A stretch of DNA of 64,000 nt from Nemertoderma westbladi. Lineage: Eukaryota; Xenacoelomorpha; Nemertodermatida; Nemertodermatidae. Positions 1 to 10,989 of the stretch are shown here, one piece after another. The DNA lies in the NCBI GenBank assembly GCA_032718475.1, contig JAUCBJ010001784.1, positions 40,486-104,485 on the forward strand. Direction: 5' to 3'. A model generated the notes under the pieces. It was not told the DNA's origin, made no database searches, and worked only from the letters and a program-made list of their open reading frames with translations. A program made the translations under genes and the position numbers. Each line of letters starts with the position of its first letter. Within the stretch, counting starts at the first letter, position 1.

Positions 1-2
1 TT

Positions 3-2858
3 TCCTATGTCAATATTGTAACTTTTTTTGTTTTTTTATTATACTCATCACTGGGATTTATATTAAATATTGTCACAGTGTTGACGACGAATATTATGTT
101 GTTCAGGTTGAATTCTAGTTTAATTGGATTTGCTATGGCGGTGCGTGAATGTGGTGAACTAAAGTGTGTTTTTCAGCGAATTGATAACTTTCTTGGTTTT
201 AGCAATAATACATTTGTTGGAGAAGGATTAGCAAATCAAAAATTGAGAATTATTTTGTTAGACCCTAAAGATATTTTTATAACTGTAGATAATATATCGG
301 CAAAATGGGCAATCAACAACGCCTATGTTATACATCATCTAACATTTAAAGCATATTTTGGGGAGATAGTATACGTAATAGGACCAGTTGGTTCTGGTAA
401 GTCTAGTCTACTGCAGGCAATATTAGGAGAGTTGCCTATAGAAACTGGATCTATAAATAAAAATGGGAAGATGGCCTATGTATCGCAAACACCATTCATA
501 TTCTCGGGAACTATACGGGACAATATCCTACTGGGCCAAACATTTGAGACAAAATGGTTTAACGAGGTTATCGAACTTAGCTGTTTAACAATGGATCTAT
601 TAAATTTTAAAGATGGGGATAATACATTAGTTGGAGAAAAAGGTATTTCATTATCGGGTGGCCAAAAAGCTCGTATTGCTTTAGCGAGAGCAGTTTATTC
701 TAGAGCAAATATATATCTTATGGATGATCCTCTTTCAGCTGTAGACAGACGAGTGGCCAATAACTTAGTAGATAACTGTTTGAAGCACTGCCAATCAAGG
801 GGTATTGTAATTATCGTCACCCACCTACTGCAAATTATCCCTTCAAATTCAAGAATTGTATCTCTTTATGACAATGATGTCTATAAATCGCTAAACATGG
901 AGGTCTCATCACAAACTTATATAGGGAATGGAATAACTTCTTTGGGGATTTATAATAGTGAATTGACAGATGATAAATTCCGTGACACGATAAATAATGT
1001 TTCTGATACATTCATTGAAATAAACATGGAAATCCCTTATAGACCTACTCTCATATTTATTAAAGCTGGTTTAACTGGACCACGTCTGTTAGTTTTAACA
1101 TTAACAATAGTTTGTTCATTAATATATTTAACACTTTCGGATTATTGGTTGATAACTTGGGCCATTCAGACCTCATCAAATGGAAATGACACCCAAGAAA
1201 GTGATTTCAATGAGAATAACATTATTAAGCAATTCATCACTGAAACAAATTGGGGATACATTATACTTGTGTATGCATATCTTGTTGTTTCATATTCAGT
1301 AAGTGTCATATGCAGTGTTCTGGCAGTTTATAGGATTATACTAGGCGCATCTAACAATATACATAATCAAATTCTCAAAACAGTCTGTCATGCCCCAATG
1401 AAATTTTTCTATCAGAACTCCGCAGGAGGAATACTGAACCGATTCTCCAAAGACTTAGGAATATTAGACAACATAATCCCAATTCTACTTGGATTTATGG
1501 TTCAGTATATATGTCATTGCTCGATTGTTATTTTAGTTTCTGGAATAGCCAATCCATGGACTTTTGTAATATCTATCCCTATTCTTGTTTTTGTTCTTCA
1601 GATACGAATATTTATAATGAAAAGCTTTAAACAGGTGAAATTTCTGGAAGGATCAGCAAGAAATCCTCTATTTCAGCATGCTTCTGATACCCTAGAAGGT
1701 CGAGATGTCATAAAGGCGTTTGAGGTTCAATCAATTTATATGAAAAATTTTCTTTACCACTTGGATAAACATACAGAATCAGTATTTATGGTTTATGGAC
1801 TTCAAGCATTGCTATCAATTACTGTGTGCATATCTTATGCTCTTTTTAACTTTTTGTTTTTACTCCTATTTTTATATATGGATCGCTTTGTTTCAAATGA
1901 AATATTATGTTTAGCCGTAATATACATGTTGAACATGGTAAATTTTGTTACATATATCATACTTGGCTCAGCCCTGCTGGAAATTGATATAACATCTGTG
2001 GATCGAGTTCTCGATTATACAAAATTAGATCAAGAAGCTGCATTTCATACAGCTTTTAATCATCGTCCAATTGATTGGCCAAATTCTGGAGTAATTTGTT
2101 TCAAAAGTGTTAAACTTACGTATGGTGATAATGAGGTTTTGCATGGAATCAATTTTGAGACACGGCCTTCTGAGAAAATAGGAATTGTAGGACGAACAGG
2201 AGCTGGTAAATCCTCGTTGTTTACAGTGTTACTTCGCCTTGTAGAACCTCAAGGAATAATCACCATAGATGATGTTGACATAACAGGAATTGGTTTACAT
2301 GATTTACGGAAGTCAATAGCAGTCATTCCACAGGATCCCGTTCTGTTTCAAGGTACTTTGCGGTACAACTTAGATCCTTTCAATGAGTTTGACACTATAG
2401 AAATCATTAAAGTTCTAGAATGTGTTCAATTGAAAGCATCTATCGAAATGAGAGCTGATTCTAAATGTGGTTATGGGTCAATTACTCCTTGTGATGTGGA
2501 ATCTGTCATTTTGGATTTTGAAGTTCATAATCGTGGCAGTAACCTCAGTGTTGGGGAGAAGCAGTTAGTTTGTTTAGCAAGAGCAATGTTACGAAACTGT
2601 AAAGTTGTGCTTATTGATGAGGCAACATCTGCTATTGATCAGTTTACAGATGAAGTTATACAGAAAGTCATATCAATTAATTTATATAATGCAACTGTTT
2701 TGATAATAGCCCATCGGATTAATACTATATTAAACTGCAATAGAGTAATTGTGATGAGTGAAGGAGAAATTGTAGATTTCGATGAACCAAAACATCTGCT
2801 GGAAGATAAGAACAGCTTCTTATATTATGTAGTTAAACCTGACAAAGACAGACAATAA
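3..2858 (+). CDS. ABCC (MRP4-like) ABC transporter, 5' end outside the window
   Basis: The reading frame is open from the window edge, so the true start lies upstream; about 950 codons are visible, ending at TAA. Numbering from the codon at 78, the order is: end of TMD1; NBD1 with Walker A GPVGSGKSS (102-110), Q-loop Q137, signature LSGGQ (192-196), Walker B IYLMDD (212-217) and H249; TMD2 with hydrophobic helices about 335-640; NBD2 with Walker A GRTGAGKSS (705-713), signature LSVGE (823-827), Walker B VVLIDE (843-848) and switch H879. Asp instead of Glu after Walker B in NBD1, with a normal Glu in NBD2, is the asymmetry known for ABCC exporters of organic anions and conjugates. No TMD0 is visible, but the N-terminus is missing. 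The MRP4 assignment is by overall resemblance; another short ABCC is possible. No intron interrupts the visible part. Confidence 0.9.
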   Translation, partial: SYVNIVTFFVFLLYSSLGFILNIVTVLTTNIMLFRLNSSLIGFAMAVRECGELKCVFQRIDNFLGFSNNTFVGEGLANQKLRIILLDPKDIFITVDNISAKWAINNAYVIHHLTFKAYFGEIVYVIGPVGSGKSSLLQAILGELPIETGSINKNGKMAYVSQTPFIFSGTIRDNILLGQTFETKWFNEVIELSCLTMDLLNFKDGDNTLVGEKGISLSGGQKARIALARAVYSRANIYLMDDPLSAVDRRVANNLVDNCLKHCQSRGIVIIVTHLLQIIPSNSRIVSLYDNDVYKSLNMEVSSQTYIGNGITSLGIYNSELTDDKFRDTINNVSDTFIEINMEIPYRPTLIFIKAGLTGPRLLVLTLTIVCSLIYLTLSDYWLITWAIQTSSNGNDTQESDFNENNIIKQFITETNWGYIILVYAYLVVSYSVSVICSVLAVYRIILGASNNIHNQILKTVCHAPMKFFYQNSAGGILNRFSKDLGILDNIIPILLGFMVQYICHCSIVILVSGIANPWTFVISIPILVFVLQIRIFIMKSFKQVKFLEGSARNPLFQHASDTLEGRDVIKAFEVQSIYMKNFLYHLDKHTESVFMVYGLQALLSITVCISYALFNFLFLLLFLYMDRFVSNEILCLAVIYMLNMVNFVTYIILGSALLEIDITSVDRVLDYTKLDQEAAFHTAFNHRPIDWPNSGVICFKSVKLTYGDNEVLHGINFETRPSEKIGIVGRTGAGKSSLFTVLLRLVEPQGIITIDDVDITGIGLHDLRKSIAVIPQDPVLFQGTLRYNLDPFNEFDTIEIIKVLECVQLKASIEMRADSKCGYGSITPCDVESVILDFEVHNRGSNLSVGEKQLVCLARAMLRNCKVVLIDEATSAIDQFTDEVIQKVISINLYNATVLIIAHRINTILNCNRVIVMSEGEIVDFDEPKHLLEDKNSFLYYVVKPDKDRQ

Positions 2859-3076
2859 TTTTAAGAATCACAAAGTTACATGTGGGGAGAAAAATGTTGA
2901 AAATTTATGTTGGTGCAGGTGAAAACCATGTAGAATAGGGACTAATTAGTACTATTAAACACCTTTTTACTAAATATTATTTTGACTTTATGATATTATA
3001 TATTATATAAATGTTGATGATGTTACCTACATCCTCAGAATATTTAAATTATCAATTTAAAAATCATTTAAATATA

Positions 3077-3082
3077 AATAAA
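3077..3082 (+). promoter_or_regulatory. Candidate polyadenylation signal AATAAA
   Basis: AATAAA lies about 220 bp after the ABCC stop codon in AT-rich sequence. It is the clearest canonical signal before the sequence changes character near 3,140. Use is inferred. Confidence 0.45.
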
Positions 3083-3136
3083 ATTAAATCCCATCACTTG
3101 TTATTTTCACTGTTAATTATCAATTATTATGTATGA

Positions 3137-3621
3137 TTAATGATTCAATGACCTTCCACTGGAGATAGTAGGAATATTTGCAGCCCGAGTTTTCTTCGGA
3201 GGTAACTCGGCGATCGTACACATCGGAGTCTCGCCGGAAGTCGCTGGACTCATCATCTCCTTCCGGGCACTTGGTGGCGCATAAATCCAGGGTGGGGTGA
3301 GGGGTTGGGTCCCAGTTGCAGCCACCGGTCCGGTGGAAAATGTCCTGGATTAGCACAGTGGCTGAGGCGCCACTATCCGCGAAGACATTGCGTATGATTC
3401 CGCGCCAAATATACCAAATATATAATCAGAGCGTAGTACATAGAGCGTATACATAGAGCAAGTACAAACAATATAGTGCTGGGCCATCTGTCTTGCAGTG
3501 CGCCCTGTGACCTGGTGACTGCAGGATGGTAGTTAGTATCCTGACCAGCTAACTACTTATGTGCTGTCTCTACTCAGTAAGGTAGTAAGTATCCAGAATC
3601 TGTGTATGTCTGTGTAGTCTA
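3137..3621. other. GC-richer unassigned stretch beside LTR element A
   Basis: The sequence turns GC-rich for about 280 bp (3,140-3,420), with overlapping minus-strand ORFs of 78 and 62 codons containing runs such as HPTLDLCATKCPEGDDE. I do not recognise them. The composition suggests a fragment of another mobile element rather than the ABCC 3' flank. From 3,420 to 3,621 there is no ORF and no clear repeat. Confidence 0.3.
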
Positions 3622-5283
3622 TGTGACGGGACTGAGTTCAATGATTCCGACTGGGTTAGGTTGTACGCATCACTTTACTGCTGGGCTGCTGAACTAATAT
3701 CTTTGGCCGAAGGCCGTCGGGAAAATAACAGAGTTTGTGTTTCTTGTTGTTAATGTTCCAATGATAATAGCACAGTATGTATAACAGTCGTATAACAGAC
3801 GGTGACACAGAACCATTTGAAGTGTTATGGGGCGTCCTCCAGGGAGACACACTTGCACCATTCTTTTTCATAATTGTGGTTGACTATGTTCTACACATAT
3901 CCTTAGATCATCATAATGAGGATGGGGTGATGATAACTCCACCTACTGGCTCCAGAAGTCGAGGAAATCCTAACTGTCCAAGTACCTAACTGATCTAGAC
4001 TTTGCTGATGACTTAGGAGTACTCTCAGAATCACTAGAGGGAGCCCAACGGCTCCTCAGCTCATTAGAACATGCTGCTTCTAGTGTTGGTCTTTTTATTA
4101 ACTCCAGAAAGACCAAAATTTTGACAGTTAACTTTGAAAGTCCTCAGCAAGTCGCTGATCGGATGAGCATAAGCTCAAAAGATGGTATGCTTGAGAATGT
4201 GGACGACTTCTGTTACCTGGGATCATGGATCCGGAAGTCAGGTGAGGACCTTCGAATACGTAAGGGAAAAGGATGGGCAGCCTTGAATAGGCTTTCCAGG
4301 ATTTGGAAGTCACCGAGAATTAATCGGAAACTTAAGGTCCGATTATTTAGAGCAGCAGTAGTTCCAGTACTCCTCTATGGGAGTCCATGCTGGGCTCTAA
4401 CTGCTGAGGACACCAAATCTCTGGATGGCACATTCACAAGAATGCTACGCCGGGTTCATTGTTTCAAGTACAATGCACAAACCTCCAACCAGACACTATA
4501 TAACATTGGAGGTGTCTCATTGGTTCCCCCAAGCTTAACACTAGAACAAAATCGCCCCCACTTTGCAGGACATTGCTTTCGCCGTCAGGACCAACCAGTG
4601 CATAAGCTTGTACTTTGGCAGCCTCATGGAGTGAATAAGCATGGTGGACAGCCCATGACTTTCTTGAGACGCATCTTAAAGGACACTGGCCTTGAAGATG
4701 CGGATGATCTAGCAAATGTCATGGGTGATAGGGAGTTGTGGCGATGCAATGCAGCTGCAATGCAGCATGCCGATCCTAGGAGTAGTAGAATGTATAACAG
4801 ATAATAGTAGAAATTGCAATACAGAATGATAACAGCAGTATATGAAATGACGGTCTAAACTATTGCTGGTCCCTAACTGTGTGATTAATGAACTGACCGG
4901 TAAATCAGTAATCAGGATAACTATATGATTGATACACATACATATTGGTTTCACCTCTACTCTACTTTGGCCTTTGTTACCCAATGGATGCTTTCCTATC
5001 TTTCCCCACGTGCTCCCCTGCCCGCTATTGGCTTATATACTAATTGTCACTTTGGCACTCCTTGTAGGTGTTACCCCCTGCCGCTAGCCTCGACTGGCTG
5101 GGTTCTCCCTCTGAGGTGGTTTGACCTCTCTCTGTGGCTTAGGGTGTGTGTCGCCCCCCCCCCCCCCCGAGTTGGTTATGAGGCGAGATTATTATTGATA
5201 ATCTCGTATAGCCAACTATATTGGTAAAATGCCACTGGTCCCATTTTCGGGTGGGTAATGTAAGGGAATTGAATCTGCTTACA
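3622..5283 (-). repeat. 3' LTR of element A, interrupted by a LINE
   Basis: This matches 13,442-14,048 except for a 1,013-bp gain (insert plus target duplication). Without it the LTR is about 649 bp. On the plus strand it begins TGTGACGGG and ends GCTTACA. It contains a 15-C tract (5,154-5,168) and a long inverted repeat at 5,170-5,217. The edge at 5,283 abuts the polypurine tract. Confidence 0.85.
3788..4789 (+). mobile_element. 5'-truncated LINE fragment inserted in the LTR
   Basis: The fragment carries the C-terminal part of a LINE reverse transcriptase: 4,121-4,804 reads with YLGSWIRKSGED, then LLYGSPCWALTAED and LRRVHC, typical of the region after the catalytic core. It is nearly identical to 18,046-19,070. 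It is flanked by an 11-bp duplication (ATGTATAACAG at 3,777-3,787 and 4,790-4,800) that occurs once in the intact sister LTR. The 3' end is a short TAG-type repeat, not poly(A). The upstream part (3,777-3,989) is in another frame, so no functional protein is encoded. Confidence 0.9.
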
Positions 5284-5324
5284 CTCCCCCCCCCCATGCT
5301 ATCTTCCCGGTAAGAAGATAGCAT
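5284..5324 (-). promoter_or_regulatory. Polypurine tract and adjacent hairpin of element A
   Basis: On the minus strand, a perfect 11-bp stem (5,296-5,306 with 5,314-5,324, 7-nt loop) is followed directly by a G-run ending GAG next to the 3' LTR. This is the position expected for the plus-strand primer of an LTR element. The same hairpin and tract occur at 44,392-44,429 in element B. Confidence 0.75.
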
Positions 5325-5999
5325 CAACCTTAAGTGCGCTTCAATTCCGCTGGAACCCAATCTAATATTGGGTGTGGGGTGGAATTCTTTACTCGGGGTC
5401 GGCTTTCCAGACTGCCCCCCCTGGGTGTGTTATTACTACCCATCCTTGGTGCAATTGCGAGCTATGTTGCTCCGAGGTATCTGGTGTCTCTGTTTGAGAC
5501 TATTGTGCTCACTCTCCACACAATTTTCTTTAACCTTACTCAAATCTTCCTCATGGACCTTGCTGTCCCTTACTCTCACTCTGGTCCCTTGAGACTCATC
5601 CTCTCTCACTGCTCGTTTCCCACACTTGAATTGCACTCCTTTCACTTCCTCACACCTCTACGCACCCTCTCCGTACTTCCCCCGATTCCCCTGTACTCAA
5701 CCCATTTTACTTCACTCACCCCTGACGAGCCTCACCTTCTCTTTTGTGCCGTCGCACTCAAGAAGCGTGATCCATCTAGTGTCTCGTCCTCCTGTCATAG
5801 TCAATTGGTCCCCAGTCCCAGTAGCTAGTTGGAAAAACGTTATATATGACTATAGTACTTACATTGATTATATATTTGATCATTAATTAATTATCTACAT
5901 ATGTACATACTAATTGCACTTGATTATTTGCACTTAGAGTTTGTACTCTGTCCTACATGTGGTGCCTTCCAGGCTCACTGCCATCTCTGTCCCTGAGTT
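5325..5999 (-). other. 3' non-coding part of element A
   Basis: C/T-rich plus-strand sequence with several overlapping low-complexity ORFs on both strands, none recognisable. Near 5,330-5,400 it resembles the segment just before the polypurine tract of element B (44,330-44,390), so it is probably the element's 3' untranslated region. Confidence 0.45.
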
Positions 6000-6830
6000 C
6001 TAGTTCGCTCCTCCCGTCTTCGGGAACCATCTGAGTTCTTTGCCCCTATCGTTGTCTTGTCTGGGCCGCTTCCTTCCCTCCGGCTTGTCCTCCTTGAGAC
6101 TCCTCATTCTTGCCATTACCGTCTTGCTAAGCGCCGTCGTTGGTTCTTTGGGCGCAGGTGTTATCAACTCCCGGTATCGCTTTGCAGGTGGTCCCTCCGA
6201 GTGTCCCTCCTGTTTCCCCCTGGTAGCATCCCATAGGATCATTTTCATCGCCTGCGGCACGTGCTCTGCCAGAATGTCCCTGAACTCGACCCTGTTTTCC
6301 GGTGACCATCTATCCAAGTATCTCTGAGTGTTAATGACTCCTCCATACGATGCCGCTGTCGCTACCTCCTGATGAATGGTAGTCTCCTCTTGATAATCTC
6401 CTGGTGGGCTCCCGGATTGATATTAAAGAAGCCCCACTGGAACTCCTGGGCCTTCATCCTCTGCCGTGTCATGACACTGACGTCAGCCCACTCCTCGAAG
6501 ATCTTGAACTTCTCTTCATCGTCCATCCAGTCGCACTGGCCCCCATAGTGCCCTCAAAAGTTGCACTTTGAGCATCGGTTGTGCAGCCTCGGACATGCCC
6601 CCATCCTATGGGTCGACTCGTGGCAGTAGAGACAGGTCGTCCCCTTCTGGAATCGATATAAGCAGCTCTTTTCCTGGTGGGTTAGTCTCCCACAGTAATC
6701 ACAGCCGTGTATCAATGCGTCCCACCCCAAGTCGTCCTCACCTAATTGGTTTGGCCTTACAAAGGCTCAATTTGGATGAGTGCCGTTAAACAAGGTGTTC
6801 TGTGTTCCGTTCAGTAATGGCCTACCTCCT
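6000..6830 (-). pseudogene. Triple CCHC zinc-knuckle ORF of element A (broken)
   Basis: Read on the minus strand from about 6,720 to 6,520 are three successive Cys/His boxes: CDYCGRLTHQEKSC, then CLYCHESTHRMGAC, then CSKC....GHYGGQC. They are followed by an acidic segment (DWMDDEEKF) and a Lys/Arg-rich tail near 6,000-6,317 (KEDKPEGRKRPRQD). An in-frame TGA interrupts the third box and other shifts break the frame. CCHC knuckles bind single-stranded nucleic acid. Its place, after the integrase remnant and before the 3' LTR, is where accessory or env-like genes sit. Element B has nothing comparable in its 3' region. It could instead be the Gag tail of an older nested element. Confidence 0.6.
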
Positions 6831-7149
6831 AGATTCGAATTTTTCCATATATTTTCAAATATACCCCCCCAAAGTGTCAATTTTTCTTAATTTGTAAAAT
6901 TTGTCAGTTACTTTAATTATGATTCTAGAACTCCCTCCCTCCAGTTGCTATAATTTATTAATTTTTTTTCTAATATTATTTATTTTTCCCTCTCCCTGTG
7001 CTATTAACAACTGTCAGCGGGTTATTTTAACTTAGATATCCCTTCTACTTTGTATACAGGGAAGGCTAGCTATAATTTTACTACGCTAGCTTCTTATCAG
7101 ACAGCTTTCTGGCCCTGTAACAAATATCCTATACTTACACTACGGGCTG

Positions 7150-7590
7150 TGCGGTACAGTAGTCTGTTTCGTGCGGCCTACACGGCCTGTCCTGCTGTAC
7201 CCACATGCCCCCCTCTTCCCTCCGTGGTGCTCTCAATGCCCACAACTTCTACGGTACTATGTACCCTACTACTACTACTATGGTATGCCTACATACCCTT
7301 TAATTCCGCTTACTACGTGGCGCCCTCAGTGCCCACAACTTCTATGGTACTATGTACCCTACTACTACTGCTATGGTATGCCTACATAACCCTTAATTCC
7401 GCTTACTACGTGGCGCCCTCAGTGCCCACAACTTCTACGGTACTGTGTACCCTACTACTACTACTATGTACTACCTACTACTACTATTACTACTTATTTT
7501 ATTATTTTGCTTGTTTATTTTTTTGTTTTTATGTGTGGGAAGGGCATCTCGCCCTCATTCCCACCCCCCCCCCCCCCCTCAGTCCAATAT
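7150..7590. repeat. Tandem repeats in the 3' region of element A
   Basis: Two to three copies of a unit of about 110 bp contain GTACCCTACTACTAC runs and the words TACTACGTGGCGCC and AGTGCCCACAACTTC, followed by TAC microsatellite and a C-run near 7,566-7,578. Reverse-complement versions of the same words make up the 69-bp repeats of element B at 43,023-43,250. The long plus-strand ORF here is repeat-derived and probably not coding. Confidence 0.7.
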
Positions 7591-7753
7591 ATTGGACGAC
7601 TAAACTTTAAGGTGACCCTTCCAATAGGCAACACTTTCCTACCGCCGTGCTGTAGGTCTTCCTATCTTTGGCCCTTATCTTTCCTACAATCCTCACTTCC
7701 ACCGACCTAATCCTGCCATCCTCGTCCCCCGTCAGTCCAACTTATGGGACGAC

Positions 7754-8386
7754 TCAACAACCTAAGGGCGATTCTTCCAGCAGGCAACTCTCCCACTGCC
7801 CCCCTGTAGGTCCTCTTAATCTTCGTCCCACTCTCCTTGTCAATTCCAACTCACTTGGGATTGTTCTTCCTTTCTCCTCCACCCTTAAATCGGGTCTTTC
7901 CGTCATCTCACTGATCTCTTCGTGGTCCTCTGGCAGCAAAATACTACCCTCCATCTTGTCGTCACTTGGTGGTAGAATGCCGCCCCTCATGCCATCCTCA
8001 CTGGTACATGCCACCTCTGCTGGCCTCCCTCTCAATATGTGCGCTGGCATTAAAGCCCCTGATGACCCCGGGTCATCCTTCAGCATGCATAATGGCTTAC
8101 CATTTAATGCCCCTTTGCACTCTGCCAGCCCCATATGCGTGTGCAACACACCTCCTCCAACTTTCCTGCCTCCTTTGTCACGCTTCATCATCGGCCTCTC
8201 CGCCCTTGGTCTAATCTTCCCACATCCTCTCCCTTTCCACCTTGTCTTCTTACTCGACCTCCTTCCCATCGGTATGCTTCTCAACTGGAACGGTGTCTGT
8301 TCCGGATATCTCTCCGGATATCTCACCGTCCACTCTTCTCCATCCTCATACCGATACTCCCCAGGAACATCTATGTTCCATCCCAT
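7754..8386 (-). pseudogene. Integrase C-terminal-like remnant of element A
   Basis: The minus-strand frame contains GVLHTHMGLAECKGALNGKP followed by ALMPAHILRGRP. This resembles the end of a BEL integrase, where a conserved LN-R-PL segment precedes an L-TP-H-L-GR motif. The upstream part (KGRGCGKIRPRAE) is basic. Element B has the same block at 41,880-42,130, directly after its zinc knuckle. RT, RNase H and the DDE core are missing between the protease and this block, so it looks like the scar of a large internal deletion. The identification is motif-based. Confidence 0.5.
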
Positions 8387-8639
8387 CGCCTCTAGGTCCT
8401 CTGCCTCTCCTCATTGCTTCTCCTCCTGGCTCATCTATCGGCGGTATTTCTCTGAATTTATCTTCCATCCTTTCACCACGCCCCACCATCTGTGGTTCCA
8501 GATCCATACCCATCCCCGACTCCAGGTATCCTCCCTCGGGCTGCTTCTTGTATGGGTCCTCCCAGGGCCTTCAATGCCTCCCAAGGCCCTGGTCCTCCCC
8601 ATCGCCCGTCTTTGGTTTCTCCTCTATGTCCTCAACAGT

Positions 8640-9764
8640 GCCGGACAGCATGCACCCTATTGTCTCGGAGACGCTGAATGGGATTTTGGTCGTGATTGGG
8701 CCGTTAAGTGTTCATCCAAACGGCGTAAGAATCGCCACTGGATCTCGTTGTTTATCCCCTCTGAATATGGTCCGTACTCTCTCATGGGCTGTCGGGCAGT
8801 CCATGCCGACTATAATAGATACCTTCGAGATGTCCACTTCGGGTATTGAGAAATCGATATCGTCCACGAACCGGTATTGCTTGACCTCGATCCTTGTGGG
8901 CCTGGCGTTTATATTAATCGATTCTATTATTTGGATGGGGTCGATGGTCGCCCCATAATCGCAGCCTGGTGCTATTGCTGATATCTCGCAACATCCCGTT
9001 CTCATCTCCAAGACCTCGTCCTTACTCGAGATAGTAGTTACTGCCATTTTACTTGGCCTCGTCTGCAACCCTATCTCTCCGGCCACTCAATTCTCCACTA
9101 GCATGAAGGCTGCTCCGCTGTCGACCAACATTAACATCGTGACCAACCGCCCACTCTCTCCTATTGTCCTCACCGGTACCACCCCGAGTAGTACCGTTCC
9201 CCTTCTCTTCGCTCCCGTGGTGCTTGTCGCCATTGTTTGGCCTTTACCTCCATCTACATCGCCGTGTTTCATTGGTGTTTCCTTACACTCTTCGAATCTG
9301 TGTCCTCCTACCACACATTGATGACAAATTCCATTTATACCCGCATAGGCTACCCGATCTTGTTTAGGCAACGCCTGCCAATGCTTGCAATTCATGGTCC
9401 AATGGAATGCGTTTGTGTGTAATTGGCATTTGTATTTTGGATTGTAGCCTTCTTTATATAGTGCTTCACGTATCGCGCATATATTTATACCTATCGGTTT
9501 AGTGTTTTTATTATTTGGACTCGGCCTACTGGGTGTGTTGGGATTATATTTGTTCGTGTTGTTGTTTTGTTTCTGTCCCTGCCACGGTGTGGCCCTACTC
9601 CCAGCTGTCTGTGGACTTGCAGTCCCCTGTGTGGCCACGTATGGTAGTGACTGTCTTAATTTTGGTAGCGCATTCGCCGCACTGTGCTCGGGTTTAGGCC
9701 TGTTGTATTCAGCTCTCGGCGCCTTCCCCAGACTATCCTCGCTGTAGACTGGGTCTGTAATCAA
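8640..9764 (-). pseudogene. Gag zinc knuckle and aspartic protease of element A
   Basis: The minus-strand frame from 9,764 reads Gln/Asn-rich Gag, a Cys/His box (C-x2-H ... NCKHWQALPKQDR) and a canonical knuckle CHQCVVGGHRFEEC. The protease begins at LMLVDSGAAFMLV (catalytic D-S-G). An in-frame TGA follows VEN, after which the same frame continues to SIIVGMDCPTAHERV and ILTPFG. There another TGA replaces the Trp expected before TLNGPI. Retroviral-type proteases cut Gag and Pol in the particle. The two TGA stops and later shifts make this copy inactive. The C-terminal part keeps the BEL-like G-TLNG ending, but no RT follows. Confidence 0.75.
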
Positions 9765-9996
9765 TTCCGCCTCATAGTTAAGGAAGTTCTACATCTCCTC
9801 TAGCCCTGGCTCCGCACCTTTCTTCTCCCGGGTGGAGAAGGCGATCTTTCTCCACTTGTTCCTCAGCCAGATCGGTAGTGCCTGCACTATTGTAGTGATG
9901 TTATTCGATGCGTTGAGTTCGTAAGGTGCATCTAGGGTCTTTAGCACAATCAGCGCCTTTTCGACTTTATTCGCAAAGGTCTTGATGCTGACAGGG

Positions 9997-10989
9997 TTAT
10001 CCTGTAGTCCGCCTGATGTTAATCCCCTTAAGGTTTCTCGGATGATCTTCGCAGGATGTCTGAATTCCCTGTCCAGGGCCCGCCATGCAGTTGTGAATCC
10101 ACCTTCGATACCTTGGTACTGCCTTACGATGTTGTATGCTGGCCCCCCTGTGTAAACTTGTAGGCATCAAGTTTTCCGTTAGTATTTCGTTGCTGTACAT
10201 ACGCCGGAACTGCAGGTATTCCTCCAGCTTACTACCATCGAATTTGAATGGCTCCACTGGCGGTAGCTCAATCATGGTCTTTAGTACATCGATGAGTGTT
10301 GCCATTCCCATCGATTGTACTTCCAGTGCGCTCGATAGTTGTGATACAGACTCCCTTGCTGTTGGTTGCGGTTCACCCGTCGGGCCTGTCGACTTTCCTT
10401 GTGTAGGATATATCATCGGGGGTAATGGTCCCCTCCATATCTCCGTGTCACATGACTTATTTGGGTCTGAGGGGTTTGGGGTTTTTGTTCTTGGTTGAGC
10501 ATACTGCTGATATTGCAATGGGGGAATGTCACCCTGCCCCCCCCCCCCCCCCCCCACTGGTGTTATATTTGGTACTGGGGTTGATGTTATCATGTTAGGG
10601 CCCATGCATCTATCGGCAATATCTCCCCCCTCCCCTGGGTATATATTATATCCCTGCATATTATAGTCATACTGGTGTGCAGGTACCGGTATAGGCCTAT
10701 CCACTTCTTGCCTTCCTACCAGTATGTATACCGCGACTTCCGGGTCTAATCCCGTTGTCCGCGCTACCCTATCGCCTACACCATCTCTCCCAGCATGGCC
10801 TATAGTATGTGCAGTAAGGCCTACAGTATGTCCTGCAGTCTGCCTGTGTCCTTCCAGACCGAAGTTTAATCTTCTCGAATATTCCAAGAAGTCCTCCCCG
10901 CGACTACCGTATTCTCGATCGGCAGCTACGTTCCGTCGGGAAGTCTCTCTTCGATCTCCTATCCTGTCTTCATCCTCATACAGGTACAT
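9997..10989 (-). pseudogene. Gag central region with DUF1759-like segment, element A
   Basis: The 330-codon frame starts with a charged region matched by element B (REYGSRGE, QTAGHTVGLTAHT, TGLDPEVA). It passes a Gly run encoded by a C-tract near 10,532-10,556 and ends with LPPVEPFKFDGSKLEEYLQF, the start of the DUF1759-like fold found in BEL/Pao Gag proteins. The frame is lost near 10,000, and the Gag CCHC part resumes in another frame at 9,764. Element B lacks the DUF1759-like part. Confidence 0.7.

Noticed and set aside
7050-9086. Long plus-strand ORFs (186, 393 and 238 codons) within element A
   Set aside because: They are antisense shadows of minus-strand Gag/protease remnants or tandem repeats and contain no recognisable domain.
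8690-9090. Alternative genetic code with TGA as Trp
   Set aside because: The intact host and retrotransposon ORFs use TGG for every Trp and contain no internal TGA; the stops occur only in decayed elements.
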